A DNA stretch of 64,000 nucleotides. Origin: Papaver somniferum. Taxonomy: Eukaryota > Streptophyta > Magnoliopsida > Ranunculales > Papaveraceae. The position numbers and the translations under genes are program-made. The stretch is from the NCBI RefSeq assembly GCF_003573695.1, contig NC_039359.1, forward strand, positions 116,939,849-117,003,848, read 5' to 3'. This document shows positions 43,816-54,600 of this stretch, in pieces (the stretch's first letter is position 1; each line of letters starts with the position of its first letter). Under the pieces are notes generated by a model, which ran no database searches, was not told where the DNA came from, and saw only the letters and a program-made list of their open reading frames with translations.

Positions 43816-43891
43816 AATTAGGATGGGGTGACCTTTTTTGTCCTCTAATGCAAGGCCCCCAATTAATATCCATGGCCCCCAATCAAGCCAG
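43816..43891 (-). repeat. right terminal inverted repeat
   Basis: Reverse complement begins CTGGCTTGATTGGGGGCCAT, then ATTAATTGGGGGCC about 20 bp inward, as in the left end. Confidence 0.75.
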
Positions 43892-43902
43892 GATAATAAT
43901 CC
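43892..43902. repeat. target-site duplication of the Mutator-like element (right)
   Basis: Same 11 bases as 35246-35256. Confidence 0.75.
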
Positions 43903-44106
43903 TTCTCCACCATGTTGGAGATATATTGTGGAAAATTTGCGGAAAACGTAAAGCTAACTGAATCATCTCTAGCTTTTTTTTGCTAGAGTATGTGCTACAT
44001 TATTACCAAGACTTGCAAAACCAAAGCTTGTTACTACTAGATTTGACCTTAATTTGTTGAATTATGTTTTGGTTGAACTAATGAACTTGTAATTCACTCT
44101 CAATAA
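43903..44106. other. short spacer, no gene
   Basis: Host DNA between the Mutator-like element and the MITE; nothing recognised. Confidence 0.4.
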
Positions 44107-44689
44107 GAGCTAGCACTATGGTGCCCTCCATCCCTTCCCTATCCCTCAAATGTAGGGAAGGGATAGCACAAGAAAGACAACCTCACTATAGTGCCCTTTC
44201 TTCCCTTCCCTACACGATACAGAAACTCAGTAACTGTATGAATAGTGCCATACGGCTACTCAGTTGCCGTATTTTTTTCTTCCAATTTTTTTCCAATAAG
44301 AATATATTTTTTTAGGCAAAAAAAAAGATATTTTAGAGTAGAAAACGATATATAATAGGTATAAAGGAGATATAGTAGGTAAAAAAAGAGTTTTAATAAA
44401 AGAAAAAGAGTGAAAAAGGAAAGTTTTAGGGCAAAACATTAAAAACCAGATACGGAAACTCAGTAGCCGTGTAAAATGCTACGGTTACTGAGTAACCGTA
44501 AAGTGTAAATTCATACACAAACTGAATAGCCGTGTGATTTCCCTTCCTTATAAGAGGGATCAGATGTGATCCTTCAATAGGGAAATGAAGGGATATCCTT
44601 ACACATGTAGGGATATGGAAACCATAATACTTGGATTTTTGAGTTGTTGAGGGATAGGGAAGGAATGGAGGGCACCATAGTGCTAGCTC
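44107..44689. mobile_element. Tourist (PIF/Harbinger-type) MITE, 583 bp
   Basis: Near-perfect inverted ends of about 45 bp begin GAGCTAGCACTATGGTGCC and run through CCCTATCCCTCAA. A 3-bp duplication TAA (44104-44106 and 44690-44692) fits PIF/Harbinger-related MITEs. Inside are four copies of an ACTCAGTARCYGTA-like motif in inverted pairs. There is no transposase, so it is non-autonomous. Confidence 0.85.
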
Positions 44690-44811
44690 TAAGAGATTTA
44701 ACTATATTTTCATAATACAGCTCAAATACTGCCTTCTCTACTCCCAGCTCATCATCCAAACCACTGTTATGTTCATTGCTTTTCATACAAAATGCTCAGC
44801 TCCATATAATC

Positions 44812-45640
44812 TTATTCCACTTCCTCCTCAAAAGTAATGCCTTTAGCTCCTAAGCATTTAACTGTATGATTACGAATAATTAATGCCACGTAAACCTCTC
44901 TTTTTTTTTTTTTTTCTGTTTCGAGCATATTAACATAATGTTTATCAGCATTTAACATAATGCCTTTAGAACCATCAGTATTAATATTAACATAATGTTT
45001 ATCAGCTAACTTTAACCTGCAAAACACTAGTGGTAATCGTAGCATTATACAAACCAGTACACTGTGTAACCAAGTTATGAATTATGATGGCTGAACTTTG
45101 ACAGTTAGGCTTAATACCCTGGAAAATAAGCCTACATCTATCCTTCCACGTTTACCAAACAATATTCGTCATCTTTACATAATGCAGGAATTAGGATCTG
45201 TTGAATTAAACCGACTAATAACACAGCTATGAAAACTTGGAAATTTATCTTTCACACAATTTATGTTAATGTTCATAGCCAACCAGAGTGACCTAGCAAA
45301 TGATTCATACTTTCTACATTAGCATTGCATAAACTACATTGAACATCGATTCCTGAGTTAATCCTAACTGGGACAATGTCTTAATACGTTTCCGGATAAA
45401 CAACTACACGTTGTAAGGAATTCTAAAATGCCACGTATTTTTCCAAACATCTCTAGGAGTGTGATATGTAGCTATAAGATTAGTAACTTCATTTTCACAT
45501 ATAGTATTATAAGCACTTCTCACACAAAACTTACCTTTTCAGCATCATGATGAATCCTATTGTAAATTAGAATATGAGTTTTCAAATTAAAATATGACAA
45601 CCATTCTTGACATACCAACGTTTGGCGGGTTCAACCGAGC
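44812..45640 (-). pseudogene. LINE 3' remnant (zinc-finger and RNase H region)
   Basis: Minus translation in several frames gives traces of the plant LINE C-terminus: FRIPYN, a Cys-containing SMFNVVYAMLM stretch, WKDRCRLIFQGIKPN, and then an RNase H-like start HYVNINTDGSKG near 44960. A short stretch including TAAACATTATGTTAATAT is duplicated. Many stops. Confidence 0.6.
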
Positions 45641-46409
45641 AACGCTCTAACATATTGTTTTAGTTATAATTAAAGTAAATACACGTGTACGTTAATCAAA
45701 CACTTGATTTGATCCCATAGTTAGTTCAATCCGAACTTATATTATATACCAAATGGACATCTTGTGGTTGTTATGTTCTTGACAGTTCCTGTCTATAGTA
45801 GATCATGCAAGGTGTGTCTTATATAGGTTGATATCGAAAAGATTGTGGTGTACTTTGTATCCAATTCATTTCAATTTGTATCTGGTTACTATTTGCCTTA
45901 CCAATGTTGTTATGACGGCGGTTTCTTCTGGGAGAAAATATATATAATGGTTTATGAGATCCTTGAGGTTTTTAGGATTGATATAGGTGACAGGATGACC
46001 ATAAATAAAATCAAACAATATATTATGCTTGATAAACATAGATAAGCATTTGACTGAACCTTAAATAAATGAGAATAAAACTTAAATTCGTTAGGGGTCA
46101 AATTGAGTAGTAGTTTTTGGAGCCAACTTTTCCTAAAATTACGGTCATAAGTAAGGCAAGGTTTCAGAAAATGATTTAAAGATTTGAGTGGAAACAAGAA
46201 CGGTGTCTAAAATATTATGAAACAATATTGTTCATGGTGAGTTTTTGACAAGGACATAAATTGTAAAATTGCTCTGTCCTGATTGCAGAACTGTAATATA
46301 AGAATCCCTGACCCTCCATCAGAATTAAGGATTTGTATGTACAACTTGTATTCCGCAAGAGCATCAGTAATGCATATCCGACCTCCGGTTTAACCGTAGC
46401 ATTATATAT
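45641..46409. other. no clear gene
   Basis: AT-rich. Possible further decayed retroelement sequence (minus 46448-46215) but no diagnostic motif. Confidence 0.35.
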
Positions 46410-46560
46410 CACTACGCCAAAACGGGGTAAATTTGACAGGGGGCCCATTCAGAAATTTGACAATAGACTCCTGTCAATTCATTTTTGACAGGCCAAGACT
46501 ATCAAAATTTAGTCAGGCCCTACTGAGCTTCATTTTTGACGGGCATAACAAAATAACCCA
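46410..46560 (+). mobile_element. CACTA-like terminus (left)
   Basis: CACTACGCCAAAACGGGG begins after TAT and is followed by several subterminal TTTGACAGG or CCTGTCAA motifs, including GACAGGCCAAG. CACTACNCCA(A/G)AAA is the usual start of plant CACTA elements. Confidence 0.6.
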
Positions 46561-46996
46561 CCCATTAGTTTTTAGTTTCTCTACTCGAACACATTCATCA
46601 GATTAATTTCTATGTCTTCATTCGAATTCCTTCAGAGAAAAGAAAAAAAAAATGAAACCCTAGATTTTAGTTTCAATCTCTTCTCTCGTGGTCATATTTG
46701 ATTTGGAGAGTTTAATTTCCATCTCAGTTTTCTTTATCTTAATAAACAAAATCTTCATCTCGATTTCTTATCCGATTCTCACTAACTCAGATATGATTAT
46801 TTCTTCATCTCAGTCTTCTTCATTAAATTTCTTCATCTGATTATACTTTAACTAAACAATCAGGTTTGTTTGGAAAGATTTACTCACTGATCGAATTTCT
46901 CTCACTTCAGAAGTAAACCCTCTAACCTCCTCTCGTTTCCCCCCAATTTGATTCGATTTTTTTCTTTTATCTGAATATTTTTTGTTTTCCTTTTAG

Positions 46997-47862
46997 GAGA
47001 ATCACAAATTCGATGCATTAGAAGCAAGGATTTCGACGCTTGAATCTCTTAAATTTCAGAAAAAGGAATCAGCTCAGGTAAAGTTTTATGCAAGTTTTTT
47101 ATTGAATTAGGTGAAGTTAGAGATTTAAGTTTTTTTTTTTTTTTTGGGTTGGCAAAGTTGGTGGTTCATTCAAAGGGTAAACCAAATTTCTTAGTGAAGA
47201 TTTAATTTAGTTTTTTATGCAAGATCACTAACTTTTTCGCTCAGGCAGTGTTTGATAAAATGCCTTAGAATATATCATTATTTAGCTCAGTTGAAAAGGG
47301 TGTTTTAATTTCTAAACCAGGCCATAGAAATGGTTATGAGTTTCTTTCTTTTAATTTCTAAACCTGGCCTGTCAATCTACGTTACCCATCCAATCTTTTC
47401 AAACGACAGCTACATTCAAATTTGGACATATTTAGAATTTTATATATGTTCTTATAAGCTACAACAGTTTAAGATTTTGATTGTATGTTATCTGTTCTTA
47501 AGCTAATGTATTGTTTGTTTCTTCTGATACGGAACATCAATTTTTGTTGTCCATGAGTGATTAAGTTATAAGATAATGAATGTCTCTCGGAAGATTCCAT
47601 TAAATGGTGGATCCTAGAAGATTTTTCTGTCCAGTATTGTTTATTTATTGTATTAGGATGTTGATGGTGCTGATTTCTTAGAGATTTATAAGCTTTCTTA
47701 ACTCTAAAAGTACCAATTCTTTTGAGAGTCCACATAAGTGTATCTTCAACATTATATGTATGGGTTTCGTTTTTATTAGTCATTTTTATGATGCATGATT
47801 ACTATTGATAGACATTCGATGGCACGGAAGATTACAATCCCATGCTCTACTCTTCTGAGCTG
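46997..47862 (+). other. exon-like gene fragments, unrecognised
   Basis: Two short phase-0 exons with good splice sites are visible. One, 46997-47077, follows TTTTAG and encodes ENHKFDALEARISTLESLK and then FQKKESAQ, a coiled-coil-like stretch, before GTAAAG. The other, 47812-47862, encodes TFDGTEDYNPMLYSSEL between GATAG and GTAAGG. I do not recognise the protein. Their position just inside a CACTA-like end suggests captured host gene pieces. Confidence 0.35.
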
Positions 47863-48720
47863 GTAAGGATTATGTTTCCTTCTCCATGAGCTATTAATAG
47901 TATTGCACTTTGACCTCTTTTTGTGAATGAGAGATCTGATTTTCACCCGGTCTGCTTAATTTCAGCTATTTTGCATATTCGTCGTAAGGAAACAGACTTG
48001 CAGGTCTTTAGAAACCTACATTGTGGCTAAAATTTATAAAGCCCCAGAAAAGACTAAACCATGTCTGCTCGCTGGGAGGAACTTTTAGTATTGGATACTT
48101 TGACAATGCTTCTCCCTGAGATGAAGTTGGAAAATATAATAGTGCTGGCGAAGATTACAAAAGGGCATTGAAGTGCCTTATGATGGATTGAATTTTGATC
48201 ACCAGGTATTTTAAAGTATGATATTATGCAAGAATGTTGTTTATTTGTCATCATCTTCACAAGCATTGTGAGTTTTTGTTTGTTGTGTAACACCAGAGTT
48301 AACTTGAATAGAATTTGATTCATTTGTATCTTGTATTTAAATAGACTTATCCAGACATTAAGATATGTACGTTATAGAATGTTGCGTTACTAATTTCATT
48401 AAAAGATTTATGTTTTCCCCATATTTCTTGTGGCTTTACGTAGATATGCTTATACATCCTTTGTTGAAGGGTGATTTCGGTTTTGGGTCCTACCCGTCTT
48501 AGCTACACCAAGTGACCTCACTTTACCAAGAATAGTAAGAGAGAGAGTTGCCTTTCCATTCTACCTTGTCCTTCTTTATATAGATTTTCCAAAAGCCCAT
48601 TCCTTTCATGTCATCATGCCATGTGTCCTAAGCCTCCTTAATTATTCCTAATGTCATTCCTTCCTTAATATAACCCCCACCTTATTCATTAATCCCTTTA
48701 TTGTCCTTTCCATCTCATTT
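47863..48720. other. no gene recognised
   Basis: Possible further exon-like piece near 48060-48175, otherwise AT-rich. Confidence 0.3.
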
Positions 48721-48940
48721 GGGCTTGGGCTTAGTCCCCAAGTCCCCATGTCTCATGTTAGACTTGTCACTCCTCTTGAGAGTGCCCTAGACCCATTAAG
48801 GGGTATTATTTTTCATATATCAACATTAGTCCCCTGACTATTGAGTTATTTGTAAAATAACCCGGTAGTCAAATCACTCTTCCATGTGAACCGATACGCG
48901 TCGTTACATATACGGGGAATGCGAACGGTTGTTGCATCGT

Positions 48941-49018
48941 GGATGGTGCCACTCTTTTCTATATATATATGGTGTTGCATCTTGGATGGTGCCACTCTTT
49001 TCTATATATATATGGTCT
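48941..49018 (+). promoter_or_regulatory. duplicated TATA promoter unit of the unknown gene, copy 1
   Basis: A unit of about 48 bp (TGGATGGTGCCACTCTTTTC then TATATATATATGG) occurs twice in tandem, giving two TATA boxes at about 48960 and 49007, some 80-130 bp before the ATG at 49089. The paralog has one such unit (GCGCCACTCC...TTTATATATGG, 50881-50903). Confidence 0.65.
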
Positions 49019-49088
49019 GCACTCCCTATTCTGGTCACTTCACTACTAATTATTTTTTTCAATTTCCTCATATTATCGTATTATTGAC

Positions 49089-49813
49089 ATGGCTGATTCT
49101 CTTCACGGGTATGTATTGACTTTGGCGCCTGTCCCTGCGCTGGTCTCATCAATGTTTAATCAGGACGAGTTGAAACGACTGTTGCTTGTAAAGACCGAGA
49201 ACGAAGCGCCGCGAGAGCAAAGGATAATTAACAGGGATGTCATGCGCACCAGATTCAAGGAACGCTTCGAGGCACATCAGGCTGCTCAGCAAACCGAACC
49301 GTCTGGCCGCGTTCGTTGGAAATCCAGCGCGCTTTAGATGATGCTGTCACCACTCGTCACGCGGCTGACCAGTTATGCATGGATTCTTCGATGATGATCA
49401 CTATCATAGACCGAGCCATATCCGACCGCCGTATGTGGATTTCGAATCAAGCAATGAGGCCAATCCTTGGTCACACTCTGGCTTTAGCGGTCGCGACTTC
49501 TCTTGTGCTTCATTCTTGTCTCGAAGACGAGTTGGCACGTTCATTAGTTTTGAAAGAGGAGGTAGGCTTGTTATGGACCCTCAGGTTAATGCGTCAGGAT
49601 AAGGCGCTTAAGGAATATGACGAACATGAGGATACTCTTTCGATTGCTCGTGGAGCTAAGGCTAAGGACAGGATCATCCAGGCTATCTACAAGTTGGTAG
49701 TTGCCGCCGATCAAGACTTGCGGTTGGCTGATGCGCAGTGTGATGACGGGCGCTTAATGGTAGAGACCTTGGACGCGGACATCGCTCGCTGTCGTGCATT
49801 AATAGCTGGTTAG
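49089..49813 (+). pseudogene. unrecognised helical protein gene, copy 1 (one-base frameshift)
   Basis: ATG at 49089 opens MADSLHGYVLTLAPVPALVSSM and continues with ELKRLLLVK, closely matching copy 2 at 50972. Near 49312 one base is missing compared with the paralog (inside the codon after SGR), so the first frame ends at 49337 while homology continues in another frame from about 49316 (EIQRALDDAVTTRHAADQL, then LEDELARSLVLKEEVGLLWTLRLMRQD, to CRALIAG). The 725-bp length is exactly one less than the intact copy. The protein would be all-helical, without signal peptide or membrane segment. Function unknown. Confidence 0.7.
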
Positions 49814-50013
49814 ATTACGTGTTTTCCCATAGGGGGTTTTCTTTTGTCTATGCTTTGTTATTTCATTCATGTTCCCGTTGTTGTTGTTTTTTTTGACAAG
49901 AATGCTACTCTTTCCTTTCGTATTGCACGGCTTTTTCTATTAGATGGGTCTTGGGCTTTAGTCCCCAAGTCCCCATGGCTCTTATCAAGTTGTCTTTCCT
50001 TTTGAGGTATCCT

Positions 50014-50767
50014 TAGGGTTGTTCATGGTCGGTTTTGGTTCGGTTTCTAGCCAAACTAAAACCGAAACCAATACTATCGGTTTCTAAAAATCTAAACCAA
50101 ACCAATCCATTAACCATTAGTTCGGTTTCCAAATGGTTTCGTCCGGTTTCGGTTTGTCCCAGTGATTTTTGGTTAACCAATAATTATGTCAAACCAAAAA
50201 AAAAAAATTACACAAATTTACAGAGAAAAAAATCGTAGCTGCAGATATTATTGGTTTACAAATATTTACAGACAAAAGATACATGAAAAAAATATCAAGA
50301 ATAGTTAAAGCTTACTCTAAATCTAGAGATCAAAAGAAGATATATAATATATCTTAATTTAGTTAATGACAAACAAAAAAGAAGGAAGACGAGAAGAAGA
50401 AAGTCGAGTAGCAGCAGTGGCTGCTGTAGTTGGGGGTGGAGAAGGGAGGCGACTGAGAGAAGGAGAAAGAGAACGAGGGAGAGTATCATAATGAAATATT
50501 AGATTTAGGGTTTCTATTTATCCTCTAAATCAATGGGTAGAATCTAATACTTGTAAATCAACTGTAGAAACTAAGTTTAAAAATTAATCGGGTTTTCAAT
50601 GGTTTTTGGTTCGGTTTTAGAGGTCAAACCAAACCAAAACCAACACTATCGGTTTTCCACTTTCTACACCATAACCAATCCATTAGTAAATGGTTCGGTT
50701 TGGTTTCTTCCTAATTGGTCTGGTTCGGTCCGGTTCCAGCGAAAAACCGAGACCATGTTCAGCCCTA
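50014..50767. mobile_element. non-autonomous hAT element, 754 bp
   Basis: Perfect 8-bp duplication GGTATCCT (50006-50013 and 50768-50775). The ends read TAGGGTTGTTCATGGTCGG (left) and TAGGGCTGAACATGGTCTCG (right, reverse complement), the standard hAT terminal form. The interior is rich in GGTTCGGTTT and AAACCGAA subterminal repeats. No transposase frame. It lies between the two copies of the unknown gene. Confidence 0.92.
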
Positions 50768-50971
50768 GGTATCCTAGACCCTCCAAAGGAGTATCGTTTT
50801 TCGTGTATTACCATCAACATGGGTCGACACGTATCATATTCATGCAGGAGGAAGTATGAGTAGTTGTTGCATCGTAAACTGCGCCACTCCCCCCTTTATA
50901 TATGGTTCTTATTTCTTAGTTTGGTCACTAGCTTTTGTTTTCCATCCTTCTTTGGCCAGTGTATTGCATGT

Positions 50972-51697
50972 ATGGCTAATTACCTCCACAGCTATGTGTT
51001 GTCTGTGGCACCTGTTCCTGTGTTGGTGTCGTCGATGCTTAAGCATTATGAGTTAAAACGATTATTGCTCGTGAAAGTTGAAACTGAGGCACTTCGCGAT
51101 CAGAGAATGGCGAATAGAAGTACTGTGCGTGCCAATTTTAGGGAGCGGCTCGAGGCGTATCAAGTTGCCCAGCGAGCTGAGTCGTCAGGTCGTGTGTCAT
51201 TAGAGATCCAGCATGCGTTGGATGAAGCTATAACCGCTCGTGAGGCAGCTGATCAGTTACATGCGGATTATTTTATAATGATGGCTACCATAGATCACGT
51301 CCTTTCTGATTGCCGTCTCTGGATTTCTGGCCAGGCATCCCCACCACTTCTTGGGCACATTCTGACCTTAGCAGCTACGTCATCGCTTGTACCGCATCCC
51401 TATCTCGAGGATGAGTTAACGCGTTTGTTAGTACTAAAAGAGGAAGTAGGACTGTTGTGGTCACTTAGGTTGATTCATCAAGATATGGCACGTATAGAGT
51501 ATGATGAGCATAAGGACACTCTCTCGTTTGCTCACGGTGCCGGAGCAGAATGTAAAATTATTCAGGACATTCATAAGTTGGTGAATGAGACTGATCAGAA
51601 CCCGCGTTTGGCTACTGCGCAATGCGATGACGGGCATTTGATGGTGGAGGCTCTGGACGCGGATATTGCTCGTTGTCGGGCATTAATGGCTGATTAG
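50972..51697 (+). CDS. unrecognised helical protein gene, copy 2 (intact)
   Basis: Start chosen at 50972 (MANYLHSYVLSVAPVPVLVSSM) because the paralog begins there; the frame is open upstream to 50864 but that part overlaps the TATA region. The 241-residue product has no introns and is rich in predicted helix: ELKRLLLVKVETEALRDQRM, LEIQHALDEAITAREAADQL, LEDELTRLLVLKEEVGLLW, EALDADIARCRALMAD. I recognise no catalytic motif, signal peptide or membrane span. It is a tandem duplicate of the gene at 49089, with promoter and 5' flank included in the duplication. It could belong to a transposon-derived family; I cannot assign a role. Confidence 0.6.
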   Translation: MANYLHSYVLSVAPVPVLVSSMLKHYELKRLLLVKVETEALRDQRMANRSTVRANFRERLEAYQVAQRAESSGRVSLEIQHALDEAITAREAADQLHADYFIMMATIDHVLSDCRLWISGQASPPLLGHILTLAATSSLVPHPYLEDELTRLLVLKEEVGLLWSLRLIHQDMARIEYDEHKDTLSFAHGAGAECKIIQDIHKLVNETDQNPRLATAQCDDGHLMVEALDADIARCRALMAD

Positions 51698-52700
51698 GTT
51701 GTGTGTTCTTTGGGGATTGTTTTTTCCTTTACTTTGATGTCCCATTTGCTCTTCTTATGTGATAGGCACCTCATATTGTATATATTCTTATCTTTTTGAA
51801 GGTGTTTACTGTATCTTGATGCACTAATTTCCTATATTTATGCCAATCTATGTATTTTGTTTTTCTTGTTCATTGGGAGTAAAAGTGTGGTGATATTCTC
51901 TGATTTTTGTAATGACAGGAGACTAAGTAGAGTCAGCAGCGAAGGGTTGAACAATGGGAAGTTGTCGCACCATGATAAGCTATACATTTCAGTGAAGGGA
52001 TGCATGCGTAGCAACAAGATATCAGAGTTGTGAGAGTTGACAACCTAATGGGCCGAAGTTTAGAACTCAGATTATTCTCATGTTTGGGAAACTACATGGA
52101 AAACAAACTAAGCCCAAAAGCCATTCTCATACCAAAATGAGGTATTCATGCTTTACACCAGAATACATCTCCACCTTTCTCAACCTGATTTCACACACGA
52201 GAAACAAGTCTCTTCTTTCCCAGAAATTCACTCGGCTTATCTTAATTTCACAATTTTCTTAGCATGTCAAATCTATCTACCGCCTGTCCCCTTCGTTTTC
52301 AATATATCAAACCCATACCTCTATCTCCACCTTTCCCCTGTCAGATTACATACTTAATCCCTTTATCTCTATGCTCATTTCAACCTAGCCCTAGACTATG
52401 GAGTGCAAGATTAGGTCGACTGATTTCTTCTCAAAAGTGACAAGATAACAAGTTTGAGGTTTGAAATTGCTGACCCTTGCAAACTTCAACAAAGGCAACA
52501 GGAAATTGTAGAGTGAACACAAGCAACCGGCGTCATCAAATTAGTGCTAAATCTGACTTCTTTGCAACTCCGACAACATCAATCAATTGGTGAAGATAAG
52601 TGCAGTGGATGTACATGAATGAGGAGTATTACGTAGTGGTGAGTTTCGAGAACAAAATCCCCAAATTTTATATTGTTTCTGTTGAGAATATGGACTGAAA
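51698..52700. other. no gene; probably enters an LTR
   Basis: No coding signal. Somewhere here the Athila-type LTR that ends near 53573 must begin, but I cannot fix its start because its partner LTR is absent. Confidence 0.35.
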
Positions 52701-53593
52701 AAGTGGGGAGAAATTTATGCATAAAAGGAGGGGTTGTGTTGTGTAAAAAAGTAGGCAGTAAGTGAAGGTTTATTTTGAAATACTCTTAAGTAATTTCCTG
52801 TGTTCCAAGTGTTCTTGAGAAACCAGTTTGAAGAAGAATAGAGTTCAATTTCATCCATGGTTTTATTTCTATTTTAACTCTATTTGTTTCTTGTTTTCAC
52901 TATGTTCTAAATTCATAGCTAGGAATTAGATGAAGCCCTTAGCTTTCTGCTGGTTGTTTATGTTCATGAAAATGTTCTTGTAGAGCTTATTTGTGTAGAA
53001 TTCAGTTTAGTCTTCATGTTGCAATCTATAACTTTCACCTAGTATGTCTTGCATCCTAGGTTGTTAGATCAATTATTTGTTATTGCATCAACTCACGCTT
53101 CACTGGATGTTTTCAATTTGTGATTAGTTGTGCTGTAATAAGACGACTAATACTAGGGATTGAAACTTTAGTTGTGACTAAACTATTCATCTTTGAAACC
53201 CCTTTTGAAAGGCGACAGACTTGTATCTTCACCGCTGATCCGTTATCAGGGTATAAAACAAGTTCTGTAACTAAATTTTCTAGTAGAAGTTAAGTGGTAG
53301 ATTCAATTTCCCTAGTGCTTCCTACTTGATTGTTTTATACTATCCTTGGATCCTTATTTCTGTTTCGTTTATAGTTTAATAGTTCTGTTTAGCAATCATC
53401 TCGCCGTATCGACAAATACCCTGATTGGAATTAGTAAAGTAAGGCTTTGAAATTCAACATTACACCGACCTAGTCTCTGTGGGTTCGACCCGTATTTGCC
53501 CTGTTTACATTGTTGACACTGTGCACTTGCGGTTTAGTTAATTGTAGGTATCTCTTTCTAGTCCTACCAAGTTTTTGGCGCCGCTGCCGGGGA
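52701..53593 (+). mobile_element. Athila-type gypsy LTR end with primer site
   Basis: A TATA box GCATAAAAGG at about 52719 and a CCAAGTTTT end lead straight into TGGCGCCGCTGCCGGGGA (53576-53593), the highly conserved Athila primer-binding site. Downstream to 54600 no gag is recognisable. It is therefore a 5' LTR with leader left from a deleted or very decayed element. Confidence 0.75.
53576..53593 (+). promoter_or_regulatory. Athila-type primer-binding site
   Basis: TGGCGCCGCTGCCGGGGA differs from the common plant TGGCGCCGTTGCCGGGGA at one base and is placed at an LTR end. Confidence 0.85.
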
Positions 53594-54600
53594 TTCGGTA
53601 GCGGTGTAATTGTTTCTTTGGTCATACTTTACTGATTTTTAGATTAATCTTGTACATATTTGTTTGAATTCTGTTGTTTTCAGTAACTATTAGTAACTAA
53701 GTAGATTAGTCTTTGCTTTTTGTATCTTTTTAGCCTGCTGTAAGTTAAAACTCTTGCTTTTAGTTTGTTTCAGTTAAGAACCTGCATCATTAAAAAAAAA
53801 AAAAATTCCCTTAGCATTTTTGTTAGTTTTTCTTTTGTTTTCCTTCTCAGTTCATTGGTTATCATAATCTGTAGCTTTGCCGTGCAATTCATCTGTTCAT
53901 CTTGCATCTCATTTGTAGCTTAGGTCTGTAACATCTTAGCTGTAGTTGTAAACTCCAATTTTCTGTGATTAGGTTGCATTCCGTAGATAGTAAGCTGCAG
54001 CTTTCAGAGTACTAGTTTTCAGTTTAGGTTGTATATATGCTTGTTTAGGTTGTACTTTTGCTATTATAGTATAACTTAGCTGTAGCTCTTCATTTATCTG
54101 CATTTTTTTCAGTTGTTTTGTTAAGATTAGACAACTTTGCATCATTTACTTGTAGTTGAACTTAGTATAACTTGCATCTCATATTTTCTGATTCGTCCAT
54201 ACTTGTAATCTAGTTGTAGATGTACTTTTAAATTTCTTTCACTTGCATAAAACTGCATCTGGTTTCAGTTAGTGTTGTATATATGTGTTAGATTTTTTTT
54301 TTAGTTTTTCTGTTGTTATTAGTATAACGTAGCTGTATTAATCCATATGTGATATAATTTGCATCTGTAGTTGGATTGCAGTTACTTTGGCATTCCTTTT
54401 TATGTCTTTGCAGGGATAAAACAAACTCATGTCAATGGTTACTTTTAAGTACATGATTACATTCACTGTACCATTCCAATGACGTTGCGTTGACGTTGAG
54501 CTATATCTAGCTAACAAGTTCCCTGAGGATGTAAAATTTAATCGAGTATATTACTATACTAAGTACAACAATGCGTATATTGTACTTAGATATGGGAATT
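53594..54600. other. T-rich leader-like sequence, no gene
   Basis: Repeated TTTGCATCT, TAGCTGTAG and TTTTCAGTT phrases and a poly-A run near 53799. No coding signal. Probably retroelement leader. Confidence 0.4.

Larger units (their letters stand above)
35256..43891. mobile_element. multi-gene Mutator-like DNA transposon, 8.6 kb
   Basis: A direct repeat GATAATAATCC (35246-35256 and 43892-43902) flanks inverted ends that read CTCGTTTAATTGGGGGC (left) and CTGGCTTGATTGGGGGC (right, reverse complement); 9-11 bp duplications are typical of Mutator-like elements. The ends contain a second ATTGGGGGCC copy about 20 bp inward. Inside are a plus-strand plant-mobile-domain gene, a minus-strand MULE transposase, two plus-strand SANT/Myb-like genes and four clusters of a TCGTCA-type motif. 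Stops and frameshifts in the two large genes indicate that this copy is no longer autonomous. Confidence 0.85.

Noticed and set aside
46215..46448. 77-residue minus frame as a gene
   Set aside because: No domain recognised and it overlaps the CACTA-like terminus; at most a decayed retroelement trace.
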